A stretch of 64,000 nt of DNA from Zeus faber (GCA_960531495.1 OY482848.1:28030208-28094207), one strand, 5' to 3'; counted from the stretch's first letter, positions 35,807 to 48,272 are shown. A program made the numbers and translations. The notes: generated by a model not told the origin, from the letters alone.

Positions 35807-38271
35807 TGGATTATCCCTCCCAAGAAAGGAGAACAAAGAAAAATAGATAGTGAATTTTGTTCACATCTGCTGGTGGATCACAGCAAGACATCTCACAGGG
35901 GTATAGTGATAAGTGCTATTGTGTGGAGTAGTCACACATTCTCAAGGTCCAAAGGGTGCTGATAAGCAGCGATAACGGAGCCAATAATCCCCAGGCCGTG
36001 GAGAACTAATGATCGGCCTGACTTTTGCTTTCGGTTTTGTGTTTTGTTAGGGTGGGTGAGAGAGCGCAGGGATCAGATCGTTTAAAAGATTCATTTCAGA
36101 CTATCTCATTTATTTTTTAATTTCAAACAGGCTTACCGGAAGTTGCACGCTTGCACATGTACAGAGACATATCTCCGCTTAATCTGTACATGGGGGTTTG
36201 GGAGCCTTTAATTGTCTATTGTTGGGGAACAGTCTTCAGATATTGCATATGCAAGAAACTCGCTAATATGCACAGGCCGAGCAGGCCCCTAAGTCCCTTT
36301 TCTGGATTGTGTGTCTTAAAGGGGTTAGTGTGAGTGATACTTTGTTGTATAATGTGAGTGATTATCAGAAAGTGCCTTTTGAATGACATTTTCCTTTTTG
36401 CTATAACTCCTGGGAGAGTCAGCAGCAGTGAGAAATCAGCTCGTTAACATATAAAAGATGAGACCATGAAAGGATTTAAACATCATCGCGCTGAAAATGT
36501 TTCGTTCAGACCAGAGTTGTTCCAAACTTATTTTTCTGGGGACACACACTTTTAAAAGTGACACAAGTGAGTCCCTTGTATGCCAACAATAACGTATCTT
36601 AACTATAATAACTTCCCTTATCTATAAACCAGAGCAAATTTGTGGGGAAACAAATATTTCTGACTCTTTTTTTTGCCACCATTTCTTCATTAAGCGCTGA
36701 TATTGGAGGTTGAACAAGTAAACCAAGCATTTCTATGACATCCCAAATGTGCTACTGAAGGCAGTATTTTACATTTTACATATATGTTGATAAATGAGGC
36801 CCAAATATTGCATATTGCAATTGCCTTCGGGAGTTTATAGGCTTGCTCATTTTTTATTTTCTCTTTGAAATAGTGTAGATTGTTTCTTTTTAGTGTGGTT
36901 TGCTGTGAATGGAAACATAATTTTGAATTTTGAAGACGAGGGAAGAAATTCTGCAGTTCTTAAAGATCTCTCACCCAGATCTTCGGCTACATGCTGCGCT
37001 CTAGTGGCACCTCCTCGATAATCAAAACTGTATGACTGGGTGTTTTTTGTTTTTTGAAATGAGGATGTTTAATTATATCGACTTCTCTAGGGAAATGTTG
37101 TTTCGTAAAATGAATGAGTCACTGACCTGACAAGCATTCACGGATACGCACTAGATATTCTGAATGCTTAATAGATGGCATCTGGTAAGAGGAGTAACAT
37201 TCAAGCACAAACTACACACAAACTATCAAGCAAATCTGTGTGAAAGGGGAATAATTTTCCTGATCTGCTGACTGGGATTTGACCACTTCAAGCTCCTACC
37301 TGAATGCAAACAACGGTACCGACTCATAAAAGGACATCAGACAAATAAATAAGCTGATTGAATAACCGACCGTGTACTGTATGAAAGAGTTGGGATGATT
37401 TATCAAAAAATATACTGTAAATTATAATGTCATTTTGTATGTTTGCTTGATTAAAGAAATCGAATTAAAGTCCTTCCAGCTTCTTTTCTTATTTTCCTTT
37501 TCATTTGTTCTGGTCCAAAGAACTGATTTTGTGGAGTGTTTTTTTCTATTCCATTTACAGTGCAGTAATGGTCTTCAAAAGGGGGTCCGCGACTCCTACG
37601 TCGTCCGCGGAGGCACTGCAGGGGGTCCGCCATTTTATGCTTATTTTGATTTTTTTTTTTAAATTTTTTATGTCACAATTATTTTTGACCAAACAATTAG
37701 AGAGTAACCTCAACCTTTGACATGAAAGCTGAAAGCGAAACGAGGTCAAAAACCTCACGTTCTACAACCTGTGTCTCTGACATACAGTACACAGGTAAAC
37801 TCCTGCACGGCTGACCTGCCATAAAAGCACATGGTGAATGGTTTGTATTATTGTATTGCACGTAAAAAAAAAAAAAAAAATCAGATTTGAGAAAACAGAA
37901 AATGTGGATTTTAGAGTTTTTTCAACCCGCAGTCCATTTAAAACTTGTATACTTACTCTAAGGAGGTTGTAGTGCTTTCTGCTGGTCCTGCTGTGTTAGA
38001 TGTGTAATAGCCGTTCGCCGCCGCTAGAGGTAGCAAGATGCACGTCTAACGGTAGATGCAGCTACAACTGGAAGACACAAGCGTTGCAGCAGCTTTCAGT
38101 GCTGTGCAAGGAAACTGACGCCTATTCACCACGACATTTACATGTAGATGAGATGCTACCATTCTAAATGCCTTTGTAATGAGATGCTTCTATTCTAAAT
38201 GCACATCTGCGATTCCAAGTGATGTAATTTCTTCCATGTCAAAGCGCTTTTAACATTTTCTTATATTTTTC

Positions 38272-38273
<2 letters not shown>
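35807..38273. other. no recognisable gene
   Basis: 3' flank of the Ig gene. A short pair of gggggtccgc strings at about 37580 and 37620 and a poly(A) run at 37866-37880 are the only notable items. Confidence 0.5.
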
Positions 38274-38312
<39 letters not shown>

Positions 38313-38426
38313 CCGTTGGGAACGGGGCTTTGTGTCCGCCGTGGTCCCGCTGTGCTGTTTAATCACTGCCCACTGTTTGAAGTGCTGAGGTACCAGCTGA
38401 GGTGCACGGCGGAAGGCGGCCTTCCC

Positions 38427-38457
<31 letters not shown>

Positions 38458-38475
38458 ACACACACACACACACAG
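38274..38475. repeat. GC-rich core between opposed (GT)n and (CA)n arrays
   Basis: (GT)n at 38274-38310 and (CA)n at 38429-38475 are reverse complements and enclose a GC-rich segment of about 118 bp, so the whole unit could fold as a large hairpin. Confidence 0.85.
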
Positions 38476-38575
38476 ACTCGATCACATGAGAGTGAGGTCC
38501 CTATGGCAACGGAGAGGTGTTTATACTGCGCCTCAATGTGCCCCCTTTGGCTTCATCTGTCTTTCTTTGCATGTG

Positions 38576-38578
<3 letters not shown>

Positions 38579-38617
<39 letters not shown>

Positions 38618-38638
38618 TGTGTGTGTGTGTGTGTGTGT

Positions 38639-38698
<60 letters not shown>
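38579..38698. repeat. (GA)n followed by (GT)n microsatellite
   Basis: About 17 GA units, then about 40 GT units. Confidence 0.95.
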
Positions 38699-38699
<1 letters not shown>

Positions 38700-40152
38700 G
38701 GTGTGGCCAATTATCCGAGTGGGCTGTTATCGGCCTTTTTGAGAGGTTTCCATTATCACCCGGACAGGTCGGACCTGGGCTGTCTCCATGTCAAACAAGG
38801 AGCCCCGGAGGAGGGGGATGAGGGAGGGATGAAGGGATGAAGCGGAGGAAAAACAGGATAAGCAACTGACCGGCTGACAAACAGATGGAAAGGAGAGATG
38901 GACTGATGAGAGTGTAGAGGGGGAAAAAAGGAGGGCGGACGGATGGAAACAGGAGATAAAAGCGTTCCATGTGTCTTGAGGTCAGTTATTTAATGTGGAG
39001 GTACTGGGCACAGGGCTTATTGCCCCCCGGAGCAGACGTACACAGACGTGAAGGCGTGACAACAGAGCGGTATTTACTGTGTCGCTCCAACCTGGGACGA
39101 CGACACTTTGAGGACGGTCGGGAGGTTGAGCCGATCTTTCACCTTTCACAACAAATTAAAGCGATCAAACATAAACGTGGCGGTTGTGAGACCTTTGCTG
39201 CTTTTCAAAAGTTTTGAAATCTAGAAAGAATAAAAATTATTATTATATTTCATTCTATATAATTGTATTTACAATTGTATTTATTTAATTAATTAAATCT
39301 GTTTTGGTTTATAATTTCATTTTTAGGTTTACTGATTATGGAAAAATGTTTCTTGTTTATTTGAGGATTATTTCCATGTTATAGCTTGTATTTAATTGTT
39401 TATCATTAATTTCATGTTTATTGTATATTTCCGAGTTTTCAATTTTTAGCTAATAGGAGGTTTATTGCATATTGCTGATCCTTCTGTTTTTTATTTTGTC
39501 ACGCAACAAAATGCTTGAATGTTCATCTGTCCCTGTTTTTGGGGTTCCGGCTTCCCATTTTCAGTACTACAAACTCAAACTCAAGTCCGAATGGTTCTTG
39601 TTCCATTGAAAAGTACCACTTTACTTATTTGGGAACTCAGGTCCCAACAAAGTCCTAAGTTCAGTTCAGTTCAGTTCCCTGGTGTACCCGACAGAAAGGT
39701 GTAATTTATTCCCCGTTTCTGACAACTTCTTCTGCATCTTTCCTTGGAGCCATCGATCACGGAACTGATGGAGGATGGCACAGCACTGCTTTTACTGTGG
39801 AAAAAAAGAACTGGAAAGTTGCACCGAAGTAAAAGTAGAGCTATCTTAATAAAAAACGACTCTGGTAAAAGTGAAAGTCACTCATTATGATACTACTCTA
39901 GTAAAAGTGTTAAAGTAGATGATATTCAAAGGCACGTGGTGTCCAAAGTAATTATATTGTATTAGATGTAATTAAGTATCAAAGGTAAAAGTAAATGCTG
40001 TGGAGAAAAAACATATTTTTTGCTCTGATTTTATTGTTGTTACCAATATTTCTGTATTTGTCAGCAAGCATATGAGGCACTTCATTCCATATGACCTAAG
40101 AAAAAAAAATTGTTGTTAATATGGCCGCAGGTGTTTGTCTCCATCAGTTGTA
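38699..40152. other. no recognisable gene
   Basis: Purine-rich GA/GGA sequence at about 38815-38950, then AT-rich sequence. Nothing assigned. Confidence 0.5.
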
Positions 40153-40218
40153 GCAGGTGCAGGTGCAGGTGCAGGTGCAGGTGCAGGTGCAGGTGCAGGT
40201 GCAGGTGCAGGTGCAGGT
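40153..40218. repeat. eleven tandem GCAGGT hexamers
   Basis: A perfect 66-bp array of GCAGGT. Every unit creates a CAGGTG E-box and a CAG|GTGCAG splice-donor-like string. Confidence 0.95.
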
Positions 40219-40716
40219 GGAGCAGCATCATCCCTGGAGGAGGAGGCTGTCTGTGGTCGTCGCTCTCCAACACGGTGGTCTAGTTGTGGCTCTCTGGGCT
40301 CTCTGTGCTTGTTCAGTAGCGATGCCGCAAAAACTAAACTGCACACGGTCAGGGTTGTCAGGTTTCCATGACAAACCCAGCCACCCCCCAAACCGTGGAC
40401 AAAGAAAACCGTGGAGGGTGTTGGCTTTCTGCCTTCATTCGCTGACATGAACCTCTTGATACCTATTGGCTTTCACTCTGATTTTATTTTGTAGAAATAT
40501 AATAACTCAAGTAAAGTACAGATACTCCCAAAAAACATTTAAGTACAGAAACAAAGTATTTATACTTTGTTACTTTACACCACTGTGATTATGAACTGAT
40601 CTTGAAGCTTGTAGGCCTTCAAAAAGCCTTTGACTGGATTCAGACAAGGTGTCTTTCTCACATCCCGCTCATACTCCTTCCTACCAAGACGCAGAGGTGT
40701 TTATCCGGTTGCCATG

Positions 40717-40762
<46 letters not shown>

Positions 40763-41489
40763 TTTTCTTTTTAGTTTTTAAAAATCCTTATGTGGTATCT
40801 ATTGATTCCAGTGGCACATGCACAAAAAACTGGAAGATGAATCAATGAACAAAGTAATAAAGAAATAAATAGATATTAGTACTAATGATACAGTAATCAT
40901 AATACTAATAATAATTTTTTTAAAAAAGTAAAAAAAAAAAAATAAAGTAATCATAAAGAAATAAATACATTATAAACCACACAAGAAAAAACACCCATTT
41001 ATATCACCACACCGAGGAATAAACTAAACACAATGTCATTGTCAAGTCATGCCCTTGTAGCACCACTGTTCCTGCACTGCAATCCTGCACCTCACTCATT
41101 AGTTTGAAAAACCTTAAATCAACTCACACCCTGGCTCTCACCAGAGCAACAAACAACGGGGCAACCTGGTGATTTACATTGTTCTGGATTCTAGTCTTCC
41201 TGCTTTAGTAAATGGCAAGTTTTGCTCCCTCCTCTCTAAGAGTCCAGAGAATCGGCAATCGTTGGATACTGTTGGATTGATGACACAAATAAAAGCACTT
41301 ACAGTCATAGCACCATGTGGGATGTCCATTGGCGGTCACCCGACCTTTTGGTGAGTGGAGGCTTGCAGAGAACCTGCCACGCTGCTTTAATTGCGCTGTC
41401 CCCCCCCCCAGTTCCTCGCTCCATACTGTGTCCGTCCTCCCCTCCAATTTTGTTCTCTTCACTGTTTTCACACAACATTTGTACTGTAT
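40219..41489. other. no recognisable gene
   Basis: Includes a (GA)n run at about 40719-40759 and A-rich sequence at 40920-40960. No exon or family was recognised. Confidence 0.5.
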
Positions 41490-41676
41490 AGCATTTTTTC
41501 CTACAACAGTGTATGAGTCTACATAGTCAGGAAAGCCAAGCTTGGGGAAGGGGTCATTTCTGTCGGGAACTTCCTGTCCACGAAAGTAGTCCTTCAACAG
41601 CATACACTCATCCTCAGTCAGATTGTTGTGCAGCAAGCTTAAAAAGGTCTTGGTATGTGGAATAGACCTCTGGCCT
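41490..41676 (-). other. unrecognised coding-like open frame
   Basis: The minus-strand frame reads SIPHTKTFLSLLHNNLTEDE, followed by CMLLKDYFRGQEVPDRNDPF and PKLGFPDYVDSYT. Its composition is acidic and balanced, unlike the repeat-derived frames in this window. No ATG opens it. It is bounded upstream by a stop near 41676 and runs on into less protein-like sequence. It could be an exon (a pyrimidine-AG lies near 41640) or a fragment of an unrecognised transposon protein. Confidence 0.3.
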
Positions 41677-41690
41677 AATCAAGAGGCTTA

Positions 41691-41745
41691 CAGAGAGAGA
41701 GGGAGAGGGAGAGGGAGAGGGAGAGGGAGAGGGAGAGAGAGACGG
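41691..41745. repeat. (GGGAGA)n microsatellite
   Basis: Five to six GAGGGA/GGGAGA hexamers flanked by GA dinucleotides. Confidence 0.9.
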
Positions 41746-42238
41746 ATGAAGCAAAAGGAAGACAATGTAGGGGGTTGTGGGTCGATGTGTGTGTACATAC
41801 GCTTACTAATTGCGTTCTGCCCTGCGCTCGGTTGCCAAAGGAAACAAAACCCAGTCGAATTTCCTCCCAAGCTTTGAAGATAATGCATCTTGCACAATCG
41901 GAATAAGCAGATAATAAAGCGTGGAGAGTAAACACCCGGCGCTCCAGTATTTCCGTTCTTTGTAGAAGGTTTCCTTGGTCTGTACCAGGCGGGCAGGTTA
42001 AAAAATAAAAGATGGCAAAATCGAAAAGGAAATCACCTGTTTTTTTTTGTTTTTTTTGCAAGATTTGATTATTTTACATCTTCCTAAATGTATCTGCTGT
42101 AATTGCCTGGAAACCAAAAACAGCAACCAGTTATGTAAGCCTTTGGACCTAGGCACACACATCAACTGTAAATCATCATAAATCTCCCTAATTGTTACCA
42201 AATGATATAATTATGTCTAATTACTGCTCACACTTAGT

Positions 42239-42240
<2 letters not shown>

Positions 42241-42276
<36 letters not shown>

Positions 42277-42340
42277 CCTTTATTTGTACAGCACCTTTCA
42301 TATACGAAAGTGCTTTACACTAATATAAGGGAATTATATG
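42241..42340 (-). repeat. (AAT)n array plus 3' end of a common fish repeat
   Basis: About ten AAT units, then acctttatttgtacagcacc, tttcatatacgaaagtgctt and tacac. This is a familiar fish interspersed-repeat end in which the AAT run is the retroposon tail read on the other strand. Confidence 0.5.
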
Positions 42341-43061
42341 GTAACAACAAAAGCAAAGCAAATAAGCAAAGAAAACAAGCAAAATGCATTTAATAAAAAA
42401 ATAGGTAATATTGCTAGTATTGTAGGAGTGGAATATATTTTGCATTAAAGCCAGAGGTTGATCTCCTGTTGGTCTGTGAACACAAAAAAATCGACGTTGT
42501 GATGAGTTGTTTTACTGTTTTTAATATTTCAATATTTTATACTTTTTTTTTTATATATTTGTTTTTCATAAGAATAATGCAGAGAAAAACGGAGATCCAA
42601 ATAGTATTATTAAAAAATAAATTGAAATTATATTATCCCATTAAAAAAAAGGAAAAAATGAAACATTTTGTTGGAAGATCAATGAGGTTTTAAGGCTGAA
42701 TTTGAGATTGCATACCCACAAACATAAATAAGCTTCTTTGGAATTCTGCTCTTTCATACACAACATATGCACACTCAATATACTATCAAATAATACAACA
42801 ATATCAAATAATAATATGCAGCAATACAGTACTGCTATGTTTCCGCCTCTATGGCCCTTGTACAGTGAGTGATAGTGTGAAACAGTCAGTGTTCAGATCA
42901 CAAAATATCCCTGTGATGAAGTTTCTCAACAAAAAACATTCCTTTATAATAGACTGAGATAAAAATACAAACTGCATTATAGGATAAGATATATTTTCAA
43001 CTACCACATTGACACACGGCCGCAAACTCACTTATAGGAGGAAAATGGGGGAGAACTGGAC
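42341..43061. other. no recognisable gene
   Basis: AT-rich. Nothing recognised. Confidence 0.5.
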
Positions 43062-43361
43062 GTGAGGACAATCAATGCACACAAAAAAATGTCTCACCAA
43101 GCGCCATCGTTTCCATTTCGGATGGAAAACTGTTGGACCGATACTGGACGGTTTCGACGCTGGAATCGTGGAGATGACAAGATGGATGTGCAATCCCTAA
43201 AACCGGCAAAACAGCCATCGCTCAACTGTACGTACTACTCATCAATTGAAAACCGCGACTCAAGGTCACCACCGAGGACTCCCAAGTCGCATTTTCCGCG
43301 TAGTCACTTAAAAATGCATGAGCTTGGGATGATGAATAACTCCGACACGCCCGCATATTGA
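43062..43361 (+). other. candidate coding frame in a CpG-richer patch
   Basis: A 99-codon ATG frame with mixed, hydrophilic composition (MENCWTDTGRFRRWNRGDDK, then SRSPPRTPKSHFPRS) runs to a stop. The surrounding 43.1-43.5 kb is visibly richer in CpG than its neighbours, as at some 5' exons or promoters. No domain, no splice partner and no family were recognised, so it may be chance. Confidence 0.25.
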
Positions 43362-44473
43362 TTACGCCAGCCCGGATTCCCTACGTAGAATGTATGCCGG
43401 CTGAAGGGAGCGAGATTTTAGTCACGGCCCCCCCGTTGCCGCGTTATGCCCAGGCACCTTAGATTATACGCGGATCGATAGCAACTGCATTGGTTACATA
43501 ACGCACAGACAGACACACAGACACACAGACACACAGACACACACACACACACACACACGCAGACAAATACTCAATCCCTGGAGAACGGATCAACGCATCA
43601 ATGGGCTTGTGATTAGTCGCTCGGAATGTGAACCCGCTGTCTCCATCCCTGTCTATTTGTACCCAAACTGCTCAGAAGCGAGAAGAAAGCCACGGCGTTC
43701 GTGGTGTCCCCTGGACATTGTGCTCTCGCCCCTTGCTTTTTCCTCCAAATTAACGGAGACAGGAAACGGCGGTCAACCCATCTGCGCCAGTGGCAGCATA
43801 TCTATGTCTGATTGGTCATTTTGTGGAGGGGGAGTGTACAGGCCAGATGGTCCTCATTAAGGGAAGACCCCGACAGCTCTCACAACACGCTCCAACGCTT
43901 CTTCCCCGTCGGTGTGTATGTGTCTGCCCAGTTGTGCAACATGGGACCATTTATGCAACACCTGGCAACACGAGCCCTCTCCCCCGCCCACCCCCCTCAA
44001 GCAAAACAGCCCCATGCTGTCTCTCCTTATTCTGCCCGACTGCTTGAGAGCTTTCCTGTTTCATATGAATGGGGGCAATGGGCTCGTCTCTCCAGTCCAT
44101 CTGAGTGCTTTGGGATGACTTTGAAGCCACCGGGTGCGTGGGAGGCAAAGCTCCACGGTTTCCACTGTCTTTGGCCAAATAAGGTCAGTAAGGACAACAT
44201 GGCGCTTTGCCCTTCGAAGAGTAAAGAATCTTCAACGGTGCAATACCTTCGATGGGAGGCTCATTTCCAAGAGTAGCAGAAATCCAGCTGTTGTCAGACA
44301 GACACAGCAGAACAGAAACCGAAACTCCGTACGTTATGCATTTTAAGACGACTTTCAGCAAAACTATGGCCTGAAACCAAGAGTGCGAGTGTTATACTTT
44401 GCACCTCTTGCCTGCTGTGGGATTGTAGAGCAGTGGGGACGTATACTAAATAATGAGAGCACTGGGAATGCAG

Positions 44474-44474
<1 letters not shown>
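43362..44474. other. no recognisable gene
   Basis: Contains an ACAC/AGAC-rich microsatellite at about 43505-43560 and otherwise GC-balanced sequence. No gene was recognised. Confidence 0.5.

Positions 44475-44524
<50 letters not shown>
44475..44524. repeat. (TA)n microsatellite
   Basis: About 25 TA units. Confidence 0.95.
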
Positions 44525-44527
<3 letters not shown>

Positions 44528-45362
44528 CCCATAGCAGGCTCTGGTGTTCCATAGAATTTCCCTTTGGACAAATTAAATTGTATCTAATCTAATATGATTT
44601 AAGATGATCTAATATAATCAAATCTAATCAAATCTGATACAATCAGATCTAATCCAAGTGTACTTGTAAAAATAAAAATATTTCTGCAAAAAAGTTCCAC
44701 CAAAAATGTGCATTTACAGGACACAAACAACACACTATCCTGAATAGACACACAAACACATACAGATAGACGCATGGTAGGGGTCACTGCACCAGAGAAT
44801 CAGGATTATATTTTTTAGACTCCCTGTCTAACTCCCTGAGAGCCATATTTGTTTGTCTTGTGCTCCATCCCTTCCTGCCATGTGTTACAGCAGTGTTTTT
44901 CAACACTAGTATGCCGTGAAAGCTTGCCAGGTGTGCCAGGTTTTTTTCAAATTCTGCTGAAAAAAAGGAATAATGGAAACGAACTTTTGTGTTGCAAGAT
45001 CAAAATTGTGAGGCTGCACAAATTCATCAATTCCAGCCAGAATAGCAGCTCTGTGTTCTTCCAAACAATCTCACGTTTCACACTGGAAGTGAGAACTGTT
45101 AGTAGTGATGAAAGGTTCGCTCTCATTGATCTTCGGTCGTTCAGTCGTTCAGTTTTCCAACTCTTCGTTCTTCTGATTCTGTGGGTATAGTGAGTGAACG
45201 AGGGGGATTTCCTGAACAAGAGCCAGAAGAGTCGGTTCGGCTCCAATATGTGAATGGGATTTTCCCAAGAATCTTTTCATTCTGTCAAAATTATTTATTT
45301 TCGTGGAATGAACAGTCACATGCAATATGATTATTGGAAATGCCCAGACCTTCTTTTTCCTT
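44525..45362. other. no gene; possible DNA-transposon end fragments
   Basis: The string cagtgtttttcaacactagt, then gccgtgaaagcttgccaggtgtgcc (about 44890-44940) resembles hAT-type non-autonomous ends. The gttcgctctcattgatcttc and gttcagtcgttcag stretch (about 45115-45150) is of a similar kind. Both are weak, memory-based matches. Confidence 0.25.
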
Positions 45363-45409
45363 GGCAGAGACTCCCACAGGGACTTCCCGTCCCTGTGGGA
45401 GTCTCTGCC
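45363..45409. repeat. hairpin with 21-bp perfect arms at the LTR terminus
   Basis: Arms 45363-45383 and 45389-45409 are exact reverse complements with a 5-base loop (ttccc). One arm is the normal LTR terminus. Confidence 0.9.
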
Positions 45410-45690
45410 CACTGGTAAGGGTTTAGGGGGGCAGAGTCTTTCGTAGCATGGATTGCCAACACGGTGAGAGTTTTTATTAAAGAAACTGAACAAAAAGGCT
45501 CGCTGGCCAAAAGGTTAAATAATAAAGAATAATGGGTTTGGGCGCAAGAGAAATGACGTTCTATCAGGCGCTTGGTCGGCTGATGCGCTTGTGCGCCGAT
45601 CCCTTGTGCAAGACTGACAAACATTAAGAAAGCTCCCTGCCCCGTATCCGACCAATCAGCACCAAGCGGGTGCTGATTCGCAAAAATCCA
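45363..45690 (-). mobile_element. LTR fragment related to the Gmr1-like gypsy family
   Basis: On the minus strand it matches the 5' LTR at 57075-57328 in order: ggcagggag-tttcttaatgtttgtc, tcttgcac/gaggggatcggcg, tcagccgaccaag, gccagcgagcc, aataaaaactctc, and the terminal cccttacc.gtgggcagagactcccaca. No internal region follows, so it is a solo or broken LTR. A hairpin lies across its end. Confidence 0.75.
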
Positions 45691-46227
45691 CACTGAGAAA
45701 CCCTTCACACTCCCTTCACTTCTCCATCTCCACCATGTTGGCTGCTGGACACTGGAAAGGAAATGTCCGATATCTCCAAGCAGGAGAGGCCTATTTAGAA
45801 CAGTGGGTCATTTTATTTATTTATTAAATTTTTTTTTTTTTTTTTATCCCAGTCACATCTTGGTGGCACAGGCCGTTTTGAACAAATGTTTGGATTGCGA
45901 TGCCGTTCACACAGGAAGTTGAGGCCACGGCCCGGACGGAACGCCTAATCTGAGCGGATCAATAGTCCAGGTGGACTGGACACACCACCAAGCTGTCCGC
46001 AACCAAACACACAAACACACACACACGACTGCAACAAACACACAATCACACTTTCACTCATCCACACATATAGACACACAAATATAAACACACAGGCACC
46101 CGTTGGTACATACAGTCATACATACAGTCAAATACACAGTTATGGCCAAGCAGTAATTTCATCGTCTCCTGTTGTATGTTTAGTTAATTTGTCTTTGTTG
46201 GAGAATTAGAGCTCTTATTTATGTGAA

Positions 46228-46758
46228 GATCTTTGTGATAATGGACAGGCGCCGGTTCCAGCACAGGATTGGTTGACCTCCAGTGACACAGCAGCTGCGC
46301 ATTGGCTGGTGCAGAGGCCAGCCCCTATATAACTTCCTGGTTTTCCAGTCCAAGGGGGAGTGAAGGTTGTCAGCAGACTGTTGGTTTTCCCCTCACCGTT
46401 CAAAAATTAGTTAAAAGTTAAAAGTCTTTGTGTTAATTGAACTGTGAGCTTTGATAACTCTCGTTTATTAATATCTAATAGTAGGTTGGATTGATACCTA
46501 CTTATTCTTGTTGTACATTTTGTAAATAGTCTCTAGGTATTAAGCACAAAGCGGCAAGTCTCCATTTTTGTTTGGATAATGTTTTTCCTGTGTTTTTGTT
46601 AACCTAATCTTAAGTCCATCTTCGCCAACGCTCACTGTGTGTAGCAAGAAACTGACTTATTTTGCATCTGCTTTCATTCTCGGCTTTTTGGTTTGGGGAA
46701 AGAAACAAAACCTTATATTTATGTTGCGTCCTTCTACCACTAGACAGGGGGTGTAACA
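46228..46758 (+). mobile_element. candidate solo LTR with promoter
   Basis: The segment begins TGTGATAATGG and ends ctagacagggggtgtaaca. It has CCAAT-like sequences (gattgg, attgg), a TATA box (cctatataa, about 46323-46331) and a long T-rich untranslated region, the layout of a fish LTR. Clear target duplications were not found, so the borders are uncertain. Confidence 0.4.
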
Positions 46759-47044
46759 TTCACATTAAAACACTGCAGAAAACAAACTTTCACTTAGACC
46801 AAATTTCTTCATTCCACATACATACACACAGGGGTATGGAGTCAAGTCAGGTCCTATCCTCTTCAGATAATGTCCTCTGGCAGACAATGTACGTTCAAAC
46901 ATATAGGGGATGATGTGAGATTCTATCCAAGCCATGTTGGAACACAAATAATGACTCAAATTCTCTGGCCGAGTGAAACATTTTGAGTTAAGAACCGTGT
47001 CCCCATGACAAACCACATCTGACAGGCGGCCCCGGCGTATTCAC

Positions 47045-47105
47045 GATTCAAGAGGTTTATTTGTCACATACATACACATACATTCATACATGTATGCAGT
47101 GAAAT
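47045..47105 (-). repeat. short retroposon end, same as 59647-59715
   Basis: The string gattcaagaggtttatttgt, cacatacatac and atgcagtgaaatg recurs in the gypsy RT at 59647. On the minus strand it carries an AATAAA before the end. Class not assigned. Confidence 0.55.
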
Positions 47106-48272
47106 GTCTTTGCAACGCACATGGAGATTACGCACAGTAAAATGTAAAAATACTAAAATGTGCGTAACTGACATGAGGCGCTCGCGCAGGCTACCGCAAT
47201 GGGCTGCGCCACAATCGAGATTCTGGTTCTATAATCATATAACAGTATTAGTTGTCCGTGTTGTATTAAACATACATTTAACTCATTCTAAATTCAACCT
47301 ACCGACTTACCGGCCGAAGCCCATTTCCAGGTCAAAGAGTCGAGGTCAATCACCCAGTCGATGTTTCCTTCTTTGTTCATGGTGTAGTTTTTACAAAGAC
47401 TGAATTATGCCCCTATAGTGAATATTTACACCGAGGCCAAAGTGATTCATAGTCTGCTGTAGAGTCATCCCATCCGAACGACACGCTGACTTTTTATTGA
47501 CACCTCAGGCTCAGTGTGCGAGTCAAGGTGTCACCATGCTGAGATGTAATAGAACATATGGTAAAGAGGTTGATATGAAAATACTGATCTCTACTCAGCA
47601 CAAAGCTTGAAGTCCACAAAGCTTGAATTTCCGATGCTGCACTTTTATTTTGAAACAGTTTCGAAAAGCAATAATGATAAAAAAAACAACAAATAAAGAA
47701 ATCGCTCAAAAGTAAGTCACTTGACACAACTTTTCCACATCAAATAAATAAGAGAAATGAGTCGATCAAATCTCAAATTTATCAATGTGGACCCTGAACC
47801 CAGACCAGTTGAGAATCACTGAGCTACATTAAGCCTATGAGATGTGAATGATTTGCTGTATTTGCTGCACGGTTTTGAAAAGTAAAGTTGCAGTTGCCTT
47901 CAAAAGCTTTATGAAATTAGATCTTTGCAAGAAACCAAAAGCATAAACCAGCCCAATATAATCTAGCATGTTCAGCTCAAAGGTTATTGATAATAATTAC
48001 CCCCTAATTTCAGAATCATATTATCAATTAAACAATAAGAACCTTTCATTTTAATAGAACTAATGTGGTAGTAGGAGCACTGCAAAACTCACTAAATGAA
48101 TTTTCCGCCATCAATATGTGAGCATAAGATAAGGAAACGAAGACAACAACATATGGCTAATTATGAAGTCCTGTGTGTATAACCTTGCCGCTTGGGATGA
48201 TAAAATGTCACAAGCCGACATTAAGGTGCAGCCTTGTGCAACAAAGGGAAGGAGCAAAGAAGGTGTTTGTAG
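47106..48272. other. no recognisable gene
   Basis: Nothing recognised. Confidence 0.5.
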
